64,000 nucleotides of DNA from Alphaproteobacteria bacterium (GTDB taxonomy: Bacteria; Pseudomonadota; Alphaproteobacteria; Micropepsales; Micropepsaceae), in the NCBI GenBank assembly GCA_016124385.1, contig WGNU01000006.1:62001-126000 (forward strand). Direction: 5' to 3'. The stretch's first letter is position 1; every line of letters begins with the position of its first letter. Below, one piece after another: positions 55,841 to 64,000 of the stretch. Both the position numbers and the translations under genes were made by a program. The notes beneath the pieces are model-generated. The model did no database searches and was not told where the DNA came from. It was given only the letters and a program-made list of their open reading frames with translations.

Positions 55841-57001
55841 ATGAATATTCGCGGCGATCTGAACGTCTATGCCGACTACCTCGCCTCGATCGAGGAAGTG
55901 ATCGAGGACGCCCGCAACGGGCGCATGTTCATCCTTGTCGATGCGGAGGATCGCGAGAACGAGGGCGACCTCGTCATCCCCGCGCAAATGTGCACGCCGC
56001 AGACGATCACGTTCATGGCGATGCATGGGCGCGGGCTCATCTGCCTCGCGCTCAACGAGGAGCGCTCGCGGCATCTAAAACTGCCGATGATGGCGAGCGA
56101 CAATCGTAGCCGCACGGGCACGGCCTTCACCGTCTCGATCGAGGCGAGCGAGGGCGTGACGACCGGCATCTCCGCGCATGACCGCGCGCACACGATCCAG
56201 GTCGCGATCGATCCGAGTAAGGGGCCGGAGGATATCGCAACGCCCGGCCACGTTTTCCCGCTGGTCGCGCGCAAGGGCGGCGTGCTCGTGCGCACGGGCC
56301 ATACCGAGGCCTCGGTCGATATCGCGCGGCTGGCGGGGCTCAACCCGTCGGCGGTCATCTGCGAAATCATGAACGACGACGGCACGATGGCGCGGCTGCC
56401 CGATCTCGTGAAATTCGCGCAGCGGCATAATTTGAAGGTCGCGACGATCGCCGACCTCATCTCCTATCGCCGGCGGCACGATCATTTCATCCACCGCGCG
56501 GTCGAGACCGACATGGAGAGCTGGCGCGGCGGGCACTGGAAACTGCACGTCTATATCAACACGCTCGAATATGCCGAGCATGTGGCGCTCGTGAAGGGCG
56601 ACATCTCGGGCCCCGAGCCGGTGCTCGTGCGCATGCACGCGGTCAACCTCTTCGATGATCTCCTCGCGGTGAAGGGCGGGCAGGACGACATTCTCGCGCG
56701 CTCGATGGATCTCGTCGCGAAGGAAGGGCGCGGCGTGATCGTTCTCATCCGCGACACGCGCGCGACCTATGTCTCGGACATGCTGATGCGCAAGGAGCCG
56801 GCGAGCGAGCTGCCCGAGCGGCGGTTGAAGGAATACGGCGTCGGCGCGCAGATCCTGCTCGATCTCGGCGTCAAGGACATGGTGCTGCTTTCCAATAGCC
56901 AGGGGCGCAAGGTCGTCGCGCTCGAGGGCTATGGCCTCAACATCGTCGAGACCCGCCCTGTCGCGATCCACGGCTTCACGCCCTCCGGAACCAAGCCATG
57001 A
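55841..57001 (+). CDS. ribB: 3,4-dihydroxy-2-butanone-4-phosphate synthase with degenerate RibA half
   Basis: The N-terminal half (about 1-210) is a complete Rib[41 protein letters not shown] and [17 protein letters not shown]. The C-terminal half has the GTP cyclohydrolase II fold but lacks the zinc cysteines ([19 protein letters not shown] where GDVFGSxRCDC is expected) and the RGIGL motif. The cyclohydrolase step must be supplied by another gene. Such RibBX-type fusions are known in proteobacteria. Its stop overlaps ribH. Confidence 0.93.
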   Translation: MNIRGDLNVYADYLASIEEVIEDARNGRMFILVDAEDRENEGDLVIPAQMCTPQTITFMAMHGRGLICLALNEERSRHLKLPMMASDNRSRTGTAFTVSIEASEGVTTGISAHDRAHTIQVAIDPSKGPEDIATPGHVFPLVARKGGVLVRTGHTEASVDIARLAGLNPSAVICEIMNDDGTMARLPDLVKFAQRHNLKVATIADLISYRRRHDHFIHRAVETDMESWRGGHWKLHVYINTLEYAEHVALVKGDISGPEPVLVRMHAVNLFDDLLAVKGGQDDILARSMDLVAKEGRGVIVLIRDTRATYVSDMLMRKEPASELPERRLKEYGVGAQILLDLGVKDMVLLSNSQGRKVVALEGYGLNIVETRPVAIHGFTPSGTKP

Positions 57002-57459
57002 GCGACAAGCCGCATGTTCTCCTCGTCGAAGCGCGCTTCTACGAGGATATTTCCGACGCGCTGTTCGAAGGCGCGAAGGCCTCACTCGATGCGGCGGGGG
57101 CGACCTATGACCGCGTGAGCGTGCCGGGCGCCCTCGAGATCCCGGGAACGATTGCGCTCGCGGCGCTCTCGGAGGCGAGCGAGGACCGCTATGATGGCTA
57201 TATCGCGCTTGGCTGCGTCATTCGCGGGGAGACGACGCATTATGAAATCGTCTCGGAGGAATCCGCGCGCGGCCTGATGCAGCTGTCGATCCTCGAAGGT
57301 CTCGCGATCGGCAACGGCATCCTCACCGTCGAGAACGAGGCGCAGGCCTGGGCGCGCGCGCGCGCCAGCGAGCTCGACAAAGGCGGCGGCGCCGCGAAGG
57401 CGTGCCTGCGCATGATCGACATCCGCAACGCCTTCGGCACCGGCGTCCTGCCGGAATGA
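56998..57459 (+). CDS. ribH: 6,7-dimethyl-8-ribityllumazine synthase
   Basis: Makes lumazine from the RibB and RibD products and assembles into pentamers or capsids. The 153 residues include [55 protein letters not shown] and [15 protein letters not shown]. The ATG overlaps the ribB stop, and its TGA overlaps the nusB ATG. Coupling of four rib genes suggests equal production. Confidence 0.96.
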   Translation: MSDKPHVLLVEARFYEDISDALFEGAKASLDAAGATYDRVSVPGALEIPGTIALAALSEASEDRYDGYIALGCVIRGETTHYEIVSEESARGLMQLSILEGLAIGNGILTVENEAQAWARARASELDKGGGAAKACLRMIDIRNAFGTGVLPE

Positions 57460-57938
57460 GCAAGCCCGCGCCCGAAGCCCCGCGCCCGCGCAGCGCGGCG
57501 CGTCTGGCCGCCGTGCAGGCGCTCTACCAGATGGATCTGGCCGAGGCGCCGGCCGAGGACGTCATCGCCGATTTCCGCGCCGGCACGGGCGTCATCGACC
57601 GCAGCGAGGGCGCGCTCGGCGGCGCGGACGAGGGACACTTCGTCAACATCCTCAACGGCGTCGTCGCGCATCAGGACGCGATCGACAAGGCGATCCACGG
57701 ATCACTCGCGGCCGGCTGGACGCTCGCGCGGATCGACAGCCTGCTGCGCGCCCTCTTGCGGGCCGGCGTCTATGAGCTGCAGCAGCGGGCGGACATTCCC
57801 GCGCGCGTGATCCTCAAGGAATATCTCCAGATCGCCGATGCCTTCTTCGAGGCGGATGAGGCGCGCTTCGTCAACGGCGTGCTCGACCGTATCGGGCGGC
57901 AGGCCCGCGCCGGGGAGTTCAATGCTCCGGTCCCTTAA
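57456..57938 (+). CDS. nusB: Transcription antitermination factor NusB
   Basis: With NusE it binds boxA RNA in rRNA operons. The 160-residue helical protein has [37 protein letters not shown] and the C-terminal [19 protein letters not shown] pattern. The start at 57456 is fixed by the overlap with ribH. It overlaps thiL by 17 bp. Confidence 0.95.
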   Translation: MSKPAPEAPRPRSAARLAAVQALYQMDLAEAPAEDVIADFRAGTGVIDRSEGALGGADEGHFVNILNGVVAHQDAIDKAIHGSLAAGWTLARIDSLLRALLRAGVYELQQRADIPARVILKEYLQIADAFFEADEARFVNGVLDRIGRQARAGEFNAPVP

Positions 57939-58941
57939 GACGGGGGCGCTGGGCGGCGAGTTCGATCTCATCGCGCGCTATTTCGCGCCCCTGGCGGGCC
58001 CCGGCAGCTTTTCCCTCACCGACGACGCGGCCGAACTTGCCCGCCCGCGTGGGACGCTGGTGCTGACGAGCGACACCATCGTCGCGGGCGTTCATTTCCT
58101 TATGACCGATCCGCCCGGCAGCATCGCGCAGAAGCTGCTGCGGGTCAGTCTGTCGGATCTGGCGGCGAAGGGCGCGCGGCCGGTCGGCTATCTTCTCTCC
58201 TGCGGGTTTCCGGGATCGATCACGCCCGCCTGGCTTTCCGGGTTCGCGCGCGGGCTGAAGGCGGATCAGGCGCGGTATTCGATCACGCTCATGGGCGGCG
58301 ACACAGTGCGGATGCCGGGGCCGCTGACGCTGTCGGCGACCCTCATCGGCGAGGCGCCGCGCGGCGGCATGATCCGGCGGGCGGGCGCGCGGCCCGGCGA
58401 CCGCCTGTTCGTCACGGGCACGATCGGCGATGCGGGGGCGGGCCTGCGCCTCCTTCAGGGCAAGGCCAAGGCCGCCCGCGCGCGCGATGCGGCGATGCTG
58501 ACCCAGCGCTATCGCGTGCCATGCCCGCGCGTCTCGGTCGGGGCGGCGTTGGCCGGGATCGCCCGCGCGGCGATCGACGTCTCCGACGGGCTGGCCGCCG
58601 ATGCAGGGCATCTGGCCGATGTCTCGGGCGTGAAGCTCGCGATCGATCTGGCGGCGGTGCCTCTCTCTCCGGCTCTTATGCGGCTGGACGGCGCGGCGGC
58701 GGCGCGCCGCGCGATCGTCGCGGGGGATGACTATGAGATCCTCTTTGTCGCGCCCGCAGCCAAACGCGGCGCGATCGCGGCGCTTAGCGAACAATCGGGC
58801 ATTGCGATCACGGAAATCGGCCGGGTGGAGAGGGGCAAGGGTGTCTCGTTTCTGGACGCGACAGGCCGCGCGGTTCCGCTCACGACTGCCGGCTATCAGC
58901 ATTTCGGGCGCTCCAGCGGGCGCCAGCGGCCAGGCGATTAA
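57922..58941 (+). CDS. thiL: Thiamine-monophosphate kinase
   Basis: Phosphorylates thiamine phosphate to the coenzyme. The 339 residues have GEFDLIARYFAPL, the metal-binding TDDAAEL, LVLTSDTIVAGVHFL, LMGGDTVRMPGPLTLS and AIDVSDGLAADAGHLA, with AGDDYEILF near the end. GGGGAG lies just upstream of ATG 57922; earlier in-frame ATGs lie inside nusB and give no homologous residues. Confidence 0.95.
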   Translation: MLRSLKTGALGGEFDLIARYFAPLAGPGSFSLTDDAAELARPRGTLVLTSDTIVAGVHFLMTDPPGSIAQKLLRVSLSDLAAKGARPVGYLLSCGFPGSITPAWLSGFARGLKADQARYSITLMGGDTVRMPGPLTLSATLIGEAPRGGMIRRAGARPGDRLFVTGTIGDAGAGLRLLQGKAKAARARDAAMLTQRYRVPCPRVSVGAALAGIARAAIDVSDGLAADAGHLADVSGVKLAIDLAAVPLSPALMRLDGAAAARRAIVAGDDYEILFVAPAAKRGAIAALSEQSGIAITEIGRVERGKGVSFLDATGRAVPLTTAGYQHFGRSSGRQRPGD

Positions 58942-58976
58942 GAGAGAATTCAGCCCGGCCGGGGCATCGTCGCGCC

Positions 58977-59477
58977 ATGCGCCGGATCGTCTTCCCCCTT
59001 CTTTTTGCCGCTTTGCTCGGCGCCTCACCGGCGCTCGCCGAAGAGGCCGCGCATGGCGAGGAGAGCGAGGGCCATTCGGGCCTGCCGCTGGCAGGAGGCG
59101 ATCTCACCGAGATTCGCTTGCCGACGCTCGTCGTGCCGCTGACGCGCGACGGCAAGCTCCTCTCTTACGCCTATCTGGACGTCACGATGAACGCGGAGTC
59201 GGCGGGCGAAGCCGACGCGCTCCGCCTCAAGATCCCCTATTTCCAGGATGCGTTCGTGCGCGAGGTCCATCGCGCGACCGTGCTCCAGGGGGACGACACA
59301 CACAGCGTCGATGAGGCGGCACTGACCGCGCGGCTGATGGCGCGCGCGCAGGCGCTTGCCGGGTCGGCGCGAATCACCAAGCTCAGCTTCATCGATACGG
59401 CCGCCGTCGCGCGCGAGCGGGCGAACCAGCCGCCGGTGCTCTCGAGCAAGCCTGCGAGCAGCGCGAGCACCCACTAG
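58977..59477 (+). CDS. Exported hypothetical protein (166 aa)
   Basis: A signal peptide ([23 protein letters not shown]) is followed by a short His/Glu-rich stretch and a domain with [23 protein letters not shown] and [20 protein letters not shown]. This layout, a beta strand followed by PYFQDAF, faintly recalls FliL-type domains, but without a membrane anchor. It lies between thiL and hppA. Function unknown. Confidence 0.7.
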   Translation: MRRIVFPLLFAALLGASPALAEEAAHGEESEGHSGLPLAGGDLTEIRLPTLVVPLTRDGKLLSYAYLDVTMNAESAGEADALRLKIPYFQDAFVREVHRATVLQGDDTHSVDEAALTARLMARAQALAGSARITKLSFIDTAAVARERANQPPVLSSKPASSASTH

Positions 59478-59686
59478 CCCCGCATCCCGGCGTATTTGAC
59501 CGGGGCCGAAAAGACCCCCGCGACGCGCCAGTTGCCATCGTGGCAGGTCTGAGGCATTTTCCGCCCGCTGTTCGCGGGGAGGGTGCCCCCGCAAACTCCT
59601 ATCCTCGCGCTTCCCAAGCGCTTTTCTCGGTTTCCCGCGCCTGGACCCTTCGCGTTCCGGCCAACTCAACTAGGACTGAAGCTCTC

Positions 59687-61816
59687 ATGGACATGGCTTT
59701 GTGGCTGGTCATCGCCTGCGGCGTGACGTCGCTGATCTACGGCGCTTGGGCCGGCGCCTCCGTTTTGGCCGCGAGCGCGGGCAACCCCCGGATGCAGCAA
59801 ATCGCATCCGCCATCCAGGAGGGCGCGCAGGCCTACCTCAATCGTCAGTACACGACGATTGCGCTGGTCGGCGTTGCGATCTTCATCCTCATCACGGCGC
59901 TGCTCGGCATCGAGGTGGGCGCCGGCTTCCTCATCGGCGCCGTGCTGTCGGGCCTTGCGGGCTATGTCGGCATGCTGGTGTCGGTGCGCGCGAATGTGCG
60001 CACCGCCGAGGCCTCCCGGAAGGGTCTCGCGGAGGGCCTCAGCCTTGCGTTCCGCTCGGGCGCCGTCACCGGCATGCTGGTCGCGGGCCTCGCGCTCCTT
60101 TCGGTCGCGGGCTACTACGCGGTGCTGACGGTAGGCCTTGGCCTGTCGATGGACGCGCCCGAGAGCCAGCGCATCATCATCAACTCGCTCGTCGCACTCG
60201 GCTTTGGTGCCTCGCTCATCTCGATCTTCGCGCGTCTCGGCGGCGGCATCTTCACGAAGGGCGCCGATGTGGGCGGTGATCTCGTCGGCAAGGTGGAAGC
60301 GGGCATCCCGGAGGATGATCCCCGCAACCCGGCGACGATCGCAGACAACGTGGGCGACAATGTCGGCGATTGCGCGGGCATGGCGGCCGACCTCTTCGAG
60401 ACCTACGCGGTGACGATTGTCGCCACGATGGTGCTCGCCTCGATCTTCTTCACGCAGGGCGTACGCGAGATCATGATGCTCTATCCGCTCGTCATCGGCG
60501 GCGTGTGCATCCTCACCTCGATCCTCGGCACGTTCTTCGTGCGGCTCGGCAAATCGCGCTCGATCATGGGCGCGCTCTATAAGGGCTTCATCGCGACCGC
60601 TGTGCTCTCGCTCATCGCGCTCTATCCGGTGACGGATTGGCTGCTCGGCATGCAGCAGACGTTCGTCACGCCCACGCACAGCTTCACGGGGCTCACGCTC
60701 TATCTCTGCGGCGTGTGCGGGCTCGCGGTCACGGGCCTCATCGTCTGGATCACCGAGTACTACACCGGCACCGCCTACCGGCCCGTGCGCTCCGTCGCGC
60801 GGTCCTCGGTGACGGGCCACGGCACGAACGTCATCCAGGGCCTTGCGGTCTCGATGGAAGCGACCGCCCTGCCGGCGCTCACGATCGTCGGCGGCATCAT
60901 CGTCTGCTACACGCTCGCGGGACTTTTCGGCATCGCGGTCGCGGTCTCAACGATGCTCGCGCTCGCGGGCATGGTGGTCGCGCTCGACGCGTTCGGGCCG
61001 GTCACGGACAACGCGGGCGGCATCGCGGAGATGGCCGATCTCGACAAGGACGTGCGCAAGACTACCGATGCGCTCGATGCGGTCGGCAACACGACGAAGG
61101 CTGTGACAAAAGGCTATGCGATCGGCTCGGCGGGCCTCGGCGCGCTCGTGCTCTTTGCGGCGTACACGGAAGACCTGAAATACTTCATGGCCAATCCGGA
61201 GCGTTATCCCGCGTTCATCGGCGTCCAGCCGGATTTCAGCCTCTCGAACCCCTGGGTCGTCGTCGGGCTCTTCATCGGCGGCATGCTGCCCTATCTCTTC
61301 GGCGGCATCTCGATGACGGCGGTCGGGCGCGCGGCCTCGGCGGTCGTTGAAGAAGTGCGCCGGCAGTTCCGCGAGATGCCGGGCATCATGGAAGGCACGC
61401 AAAAGCCGGATTACGGCCGCGCGGTCGACATGCTGACGCGCGCGGCGATCCGCGAGATGATCGTGCCTTCGCTCCTGCCGGTGCTCTCGCCGATCGTGCT
61501 CTTCGTCCTCGTCTTTCTGATCGCGGACAAGGGCGCGGCGCTCTCGGCGCTGGGCGCGATGCTGCTCGGCGTGATCGTCACGGGCCTTTTCGTCGCCATC
61601 TCGATGACCTCTGGCGGCGGCGCGTGGGACAACGCGAAGAAATACATCGAAGACGGCCATTTCGGCGGCAAGGGATCGGACGCGCACAAGGCGGCCGTTA
61701 CCGGCGACACGGTCGGGGATCCCTACAAGGATACCTCGGGCCCCGCCGTCAATCCGATGATCAAGATCACGAACATCGTGGCGCTGCTGCTGCTCGCCGT
61801 GCTCGCGCACGCGTAA
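59687..61816 (+). CDS. hppA: Membrane-bound proton-translocating pyrophosphatase, K+-independent type
   Basis: Uses pyrophosphate to pump protons. The 709 residues, about 16 membrane helices, carry the acidic motifs [52 protein letters not shown] and [10 protein letters not shown]. Lys in [14 protein letters not shown] at the position that decides potassium need marks the K+-independent class. The ATG at 59687 gives the usual N-terminus. A strong terminator follows. Confidence 0.97.
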   Translation: MDMALWLVIACGVTSLIYGAWAGASVLAASAGNPRMQQIASAIQEGAQAYLNRQYTTIALVGVAIFILITALLGIEVGAGFLIGAVLSGLAGYVGMLVSVRANVRTAEASRKGLAEGLSLAFRSGAVTGMLVAGLALLSVAGYYAVLTVGLGLSMDAPESQRIIINSLVALGFGASLISIFARLGGGIFTKGADVGGDLVGKVEAGIPEDDPRNPATIADNVGDNVGDCAGMAADLFETYAVTIVATMVLASIFFTQGVREIMMLYPLVIGGVCILTSILGTFFVRLGKSRSIMGALYKGFIATAVLSLIALYPVTDWLLGMQQTFVTPTHSFTGLTLYLCGVCGLAVTGLIVWITEYYTGTAYRPVRSVARSSVTGHGTNVIQGLAVSMEATALPALTIVGGIIVCYTLAGLFGIAVAVSTMLALAGMVVALDAFGPVTDNAGGIAEMADLDKDVRKTTDALDAVGNTTKAVTKGYAIGSAGLGALVLFAAYTEDLKYFMANPERYPAFIGVQPDFSLSNPWVVVGLFIGGMLPYLFGGISMTAVGRAASAVVEEVRRQFREMPGIMEGTQKPDYGRAVDMLTRAAIREMIVPSLLPVLSPIVLFVLVFLIADKGAALSALGAMLLGVIVTGLFVAISMTSGGGAWDNAKKYIEDGHFGGKGSDAHKAAVTGDTVGDPYKDTSGPAVNPMIKITNIVALLLLAVLAHA

Positions 61817-61845
61817 GGCCGCAAGCTCACCGCCTCAAACGCGAA

Positions 61846-61874
61846 AGGGCCTCGGTTCACCCGAGGCCCTTTTT
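61846..61874 (+). terminator. Rho-independent terminator after hppA
   Basis: A perfect 10-bp stem (AGGGCCTCGG/CCGAGGCCCT) with a 5-base loop is followed by TTTT, 30 bp after the hppA stop and 19 bp before the bamE stop on the other strand. AAA before the stem gives a short U-run in the other direction as well, so it may serve both genes. Confidence 0.9.
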
Positions 61875-61892
61875 ACGTTCCGGCCCTATCGC

Positions 61893-62354
61893 TCAGCGAT
61901 CATCCGCGCCGCTGCCCGTTGTGCCGGGCAGGCCGCGACCGATATTGCCGAAGATCTGCTGAAGGAACGTCAGCTCGCGGCCCTTGGTCGGTGTCTCGCG
62001 GCTGGAGAAGGCGACGACTTGGCCGTCCTCGAGACCGTAGTGCTCGATATTGGCGACGCGGCCGTCCTCACCGAATTGGATCGCGAGAATGTCGCGCTTG
62101 GTCGTTTCGGGGTTGAAGAACATCTCCTGCTCTTCCTCGCTCGCGATGTAGTACCAGGTATCGGAATCGAACGTCGCGACGTTCGAGGGCGAGCCCAGAC
62201 GCTCCGAGATTGTGTCGCGGTCATCGACGCCGACGCGGATGGTCGCGACCTTTTCGGGATCGGGGATATAGCCGCGCTGGGAGACGACCGGCGCGCAGGC
62301 GCTGAGCGCGAGGCTGGCCACGCCCGCGGCGAGAAGAACGCTCAAGGGTTTCAT
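61893..62354 (-). CDS. bamE: Outer membrane assembly lipoprotein BamE/SmpA
   Basis: Part of the BAM complex that inserts outer-membrane barrels. The 153 residues have a lipoprotein signal with the lipobox LSAC (C20), then the SmpA/OmlA fold with RDTISERLGSPSNVATFDSDTWYYIASEEEQEMFF and VANIEHYGLEDG. A low-complexity tail ends it. It is divergent from the bc1 chaperone gene. Confidence 0.93.
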   Translation of the reverse strand: MKPLSVLLAAGVASLALSACAPVVSQRGYIPDPEKVATIRVGVDDRDTISERLGSPSNVATFDSDTWYYIASEEEQEMFFNPETTKRDILAIQFGEDGRVANIEHYGLEDGQVVAFSSRETPTKGRELTFLQQIFGNIGRGLPGTTGSGADDR

Positions 62355-62483
62355 GCTTCCTCCGTCGATCCGCCCGGCGCTGCCCGTTCGGCGCGGCCGG
62401 TGTCGCGATTGACCTATGCCAATCGCCTTCTATTTTGCAAGGTCGCGCTTCACCGCAGCCCCGACCGAGCAACCGGCCTTTCC

Positions 62484-63050
62484 ATGCGCCTTCTCCGTAC
62501 CGCTCTGGCCGCTTTCGGCCGACCCACGCCCGAGATCGCGGCGGCTGAGCGCGTGCATCAGATGCTGAGCGCGGCGGCGCGGCGGCCCGAATTCTATCTG
62601 GCGGGCGAGGTGCCGGACACGATCGATGGGCGATTCGACCTCCTCGCACTCCACGCGGTGCTGGCGTTTCGCCGGCTGACGGCGCTTGGGCCCGAGGGCA
62701 CGCGGCTGGCGCAGCGGACCTGCGATCTCATGTTCGCGGCCTTTGATGACGCCGTCCGCTCGCTCGGCGTCGGCGACATGGGTGTGCCGCACAAGGTGCG
62801 CGCGATGGCAACGGCCTATGGCGGGCGGGCGGAGGCCTATAACGCCGCGCTCGACACGGGCGACCGGGCAGCACTGGAAGCGGCGCTCGCGCGCAATCTC
62901 TATCGGGGGAAGGACAGCGCGGCGGTTCCGGCGATCGCATCCTATGTGGAGACGGCGGGCGAGGCGCTGGCCCAATGCTCCCTCGCCGATTTCGAGGCCG
63001 GGAAGGCGCTTTTCCCGTCTTTCGCGCCGGGCGAGGAGCGGCGCCCGTGA
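62484..63050 (+). CDS. Ubiquinol-cytochrome c chaperone (CBP3-like)
   Basis: The 188 residues match the CBP3/UQCC1 family that helps assemble cytochrome b of complex III: MLSAAARRPEFYLAGEVPDTIDGRFDLLALHAVLAFRRL, FAAFDDAVRSLGVGDMGVPHKVRAMATAYGGRAEAY and RNLYRG. The start at 62484 is the natural N-terminus. It overlaps the yceD GTG. Presence implies an aerobic bc1 complex. Confidence 0.9.
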   Translation: MRLLRTALAAFGRPTPEIAAAERVHQMLSAAARRPEFYLAGEVPDTIDGRFDLLALHAVLAFRRLTALGPEGTRLAQRTCDLMFAAFDDAVRSLGVGDMGVPHKVRAMATAYGGRAEAYNAALDTGDRAALEAALARNLYRGKDSAAVPAIASYVETAGEALAQCSLADFEAGKALFPSFAPGEERRP

Positions 63051-63589
63051 GCGGGCCCGTTCCGCTGAGCCGGCCCTTCCCGACGGCGCGGCTGAAGCAG
63101 GGGGCGCAGAGCATCACTTGGAGCCTCGATGAGGCGGACCGCGCGGCGCTCGCCACCTGGCTCGACCTTCCCGGCATCGCCTCGCTGACGGCCGAGATGA
63201 CCGTTTCGCCCTGGCGGCGCGAGGGGGCGCTGGTCGAGGGAACGCTTGATGCCCGGCTGACGCAGATCTGCGTCGTCACGCTCGAGCCCTTCGAGAGCAC
63301 GCTTTCGGCCCCCATCGCGCGGCGATTTCACCCCGATGCGGAGCCCAATACCGTGATCGAGGACCCGGAGGCCGAGGACCCGCCCGAGCCCCTCACCGAG
63401 CGCATCCTCGATCTGGGGGTGATCCTGGCGGAGGAACTGAGCCTCGCGCTCGACCCCTTTCCCAAGGCGCCGGGCGCCGTTCTTCCCGAGACCGCAGCAG
63501 GCGAGGCCGCGCAGGAGGGCGAAAAGCGCCCCAACCCCTTTGCGGCGCTCGCGGCGCTCAAATCCAAGCCCGAGGGCACAGGGTCTTGA
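63047..63589 (+). CDS. yceD: YceD family (DUF177) protein
   Basis: The 180 residues have the family core GTLDARLTQICVVTLEPFESTLSAPIARRF and the acidic segment DPPEPLTERILDLGVILAEELSLALDPFPKAPGA. In other bacteria YceD proteins are linked to 23S rRNA or ribosome accumulation. The GTG start overlaps the upstream stop. It precedes rpmF and plsX, the conserved neighbourhood. Confidence 0.9.
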   Translation: MSGPVPLSRPFPTARLKQGAQSITWSLDEADRAALATWLDLPGIASLTAEMTVSPWRREGALVEGTLDARLTQICVVTLEPFESTLSAPIARRFHPDAEPNTVIEDPEAEDPPEPLTERILDLGVILAEELSLALDPFPKAPGAVLPETAAGEAAQEGEKRPNPFAALAALKSKPEGTGS

Positions 63590-63709
63590 AAATCCCGGCC
63601 GCTTGAGGCACAACCTGCGGCTCTCATGCGACTTGACGGCTTTTGCCGCTGCCGCGGATCAGGGCGTCCTGGGCGCCGTTCGCCAGTCGCCCGATAAGGA
63701 GTGCCCTCG

Positions 63710-63889
63710 ATGGCCGTGCCGAAGCGAAAGACCAGCCCTTCACGGCGCAACATGCGGCGGTCGCATCACGGTCTTAAGTCCGAAGCCTATAACGAGTGCT
63801 CGAATTGCGGCGAGCTGAAGCGCCCGCATCACATCTGTGGGGCCTGCGGCTATTATGATGGCCGGGAGGTCGTGAAGCCGGACGCTTGA
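63710..63889 (+). CDS. rpmF: 50S ribosomal protein L32
   Basis: The 59-residue protein begins [20 protein letters not shown], the universal L32 start, and has the zinc-ribbon cysteines CSNC and CGAC. AAGGAG lies 8 bases before the ATG and fixes the start; an earlier in-frame ATG at 63701 is not used. It lies between yceD and plsX. Confidence 0.97.
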   Translation: MAVPKRKTSPSRRNMRRSHHGLKSEAYNECSNCGELKRPHHICGACGYYDGREVVKPDA

Positions 63890-63959
63890 GACGCGGCGCC
63901 CTCTCCGGTGCCTCACGGGGCGCCCTGGCACCGCGCCGCCCCCTCGTGAGGAACTGCCC

Positions 63960-64000
63960 TTGAGCCGTCCGCTAACGCTTTCGATCGATGCGATGGGCGG
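63960..64000 (+). CDS. plsX: Phosphate acyltransferase PlsX (partial, right edge)
   Basis: Only the first 13 codons are present: a TTG start, then SRPLTLSIDAMGG, the standard PlsX beginning. GAGGAA lies just upstream. PlsX makes the acyl-phosphate used by PlsY, whose gene is at the other end of the window. The assignment rests on this short match and the rpmF-plsX order. Confidence 0.85.
   Translation, partial: MSRPLTLSIDAMG

Noticed and set aside
59478..59686. Possible riboswitch or small RNA upstream of hppA
   Set aside because: Only short GC stems are seen; no known riboswitch core could be matched.

Overview
This 64 kb window is chromosomal DNA from a high-GC alphaproteobacterium. The evidence is gene order: topA-rnr, plsY-pyrC-pyrB, rpoZ-rsh-pyrE-pdxJ-acpS-lepB-rnc-era-recO, glyA-nrdR-ribD-ribE-ribB-ribH-nusB-thiL, hppA, and bamE / cytochrome bc1 chaperone / yceD / rpmF / plsX. 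The bacterial arginyl(leucyl)-transferase Bpt, the MucR/Ros regulator, the LdtR-like MarR protein and the single bifunctional Rsh agree with this. The rpmF gene between yceD and plsX, and ribB inside the rib cluster, lean towards a Rhodospirillales-like or deep-branching lineage over classical Rhizobiales. That placement is inference. No rRNA, tRNA, CRISPR array, prophage, transposase or plasmid gene was seen.

Layout. 1-294: start of an exported-protein gene on the minus strand with a Zur-like operator, then a palindromic repeat. 295-12921: mostly minus-strand housekeeping genes (rnr, topA, dprA, plsY, a metal-site-dead dihydroorotase homologue, pyrB, two transporters, ruvX). 13013-25751: the amidotransferase genes gatCAB, a Lys/Ala-rich histone-H1-like microprotein followed by a glutathione transferase with the same kind of tail, a Sel1 protein, an enoyl-CoA hydratase homologue, a lytic transglycosylase, dapA, smpB, a cytoplasmic molybdopterin enzyme, a NYN-nuclease/uracil-DNA glycosylase pair, folK and rpoZ. 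25814-35748: a dense plus-strand series from rsh to parC, largely joined by 1-4 bp start/stop overlaps. 35765-41627: minus-strand TRAP transporter (dctP-dctQ-dctM plus a membrane-anchored partner), bpt and a lone motB. 41752-51981: mixed metabolism (flavin reductase, two 3-hydroxyisobutyrate-dehydrogenase homologues, mscL, hemB, a valine-catabolism set, regulators). 52316-64000: glyA, the riboflavin operon, nusB, thiL, hppA, bamE, and the start of the phospholipid/fatty-acid cluster (plsX).

Two families of short palindromic (REP-like) elements are scattered through the window. Family A has two copies, near 185 and 35765. Family B has four copies, near 2535, 10021, 10087 and 38045; one lies inside the apparent reading frame of rnr. 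Several enzymes have lost catalytic residues in a patterned way: the PyrC homologue, the RibA half of RibBA, and the zinc ligands of MucR. The window is mainly core genome. The most unusual items are the H1-like/GST pair, the REP element inside rnr, the Zur box, a 31-residue membrane microprotein, and repeated four-base overlaps of convergent stop codons.
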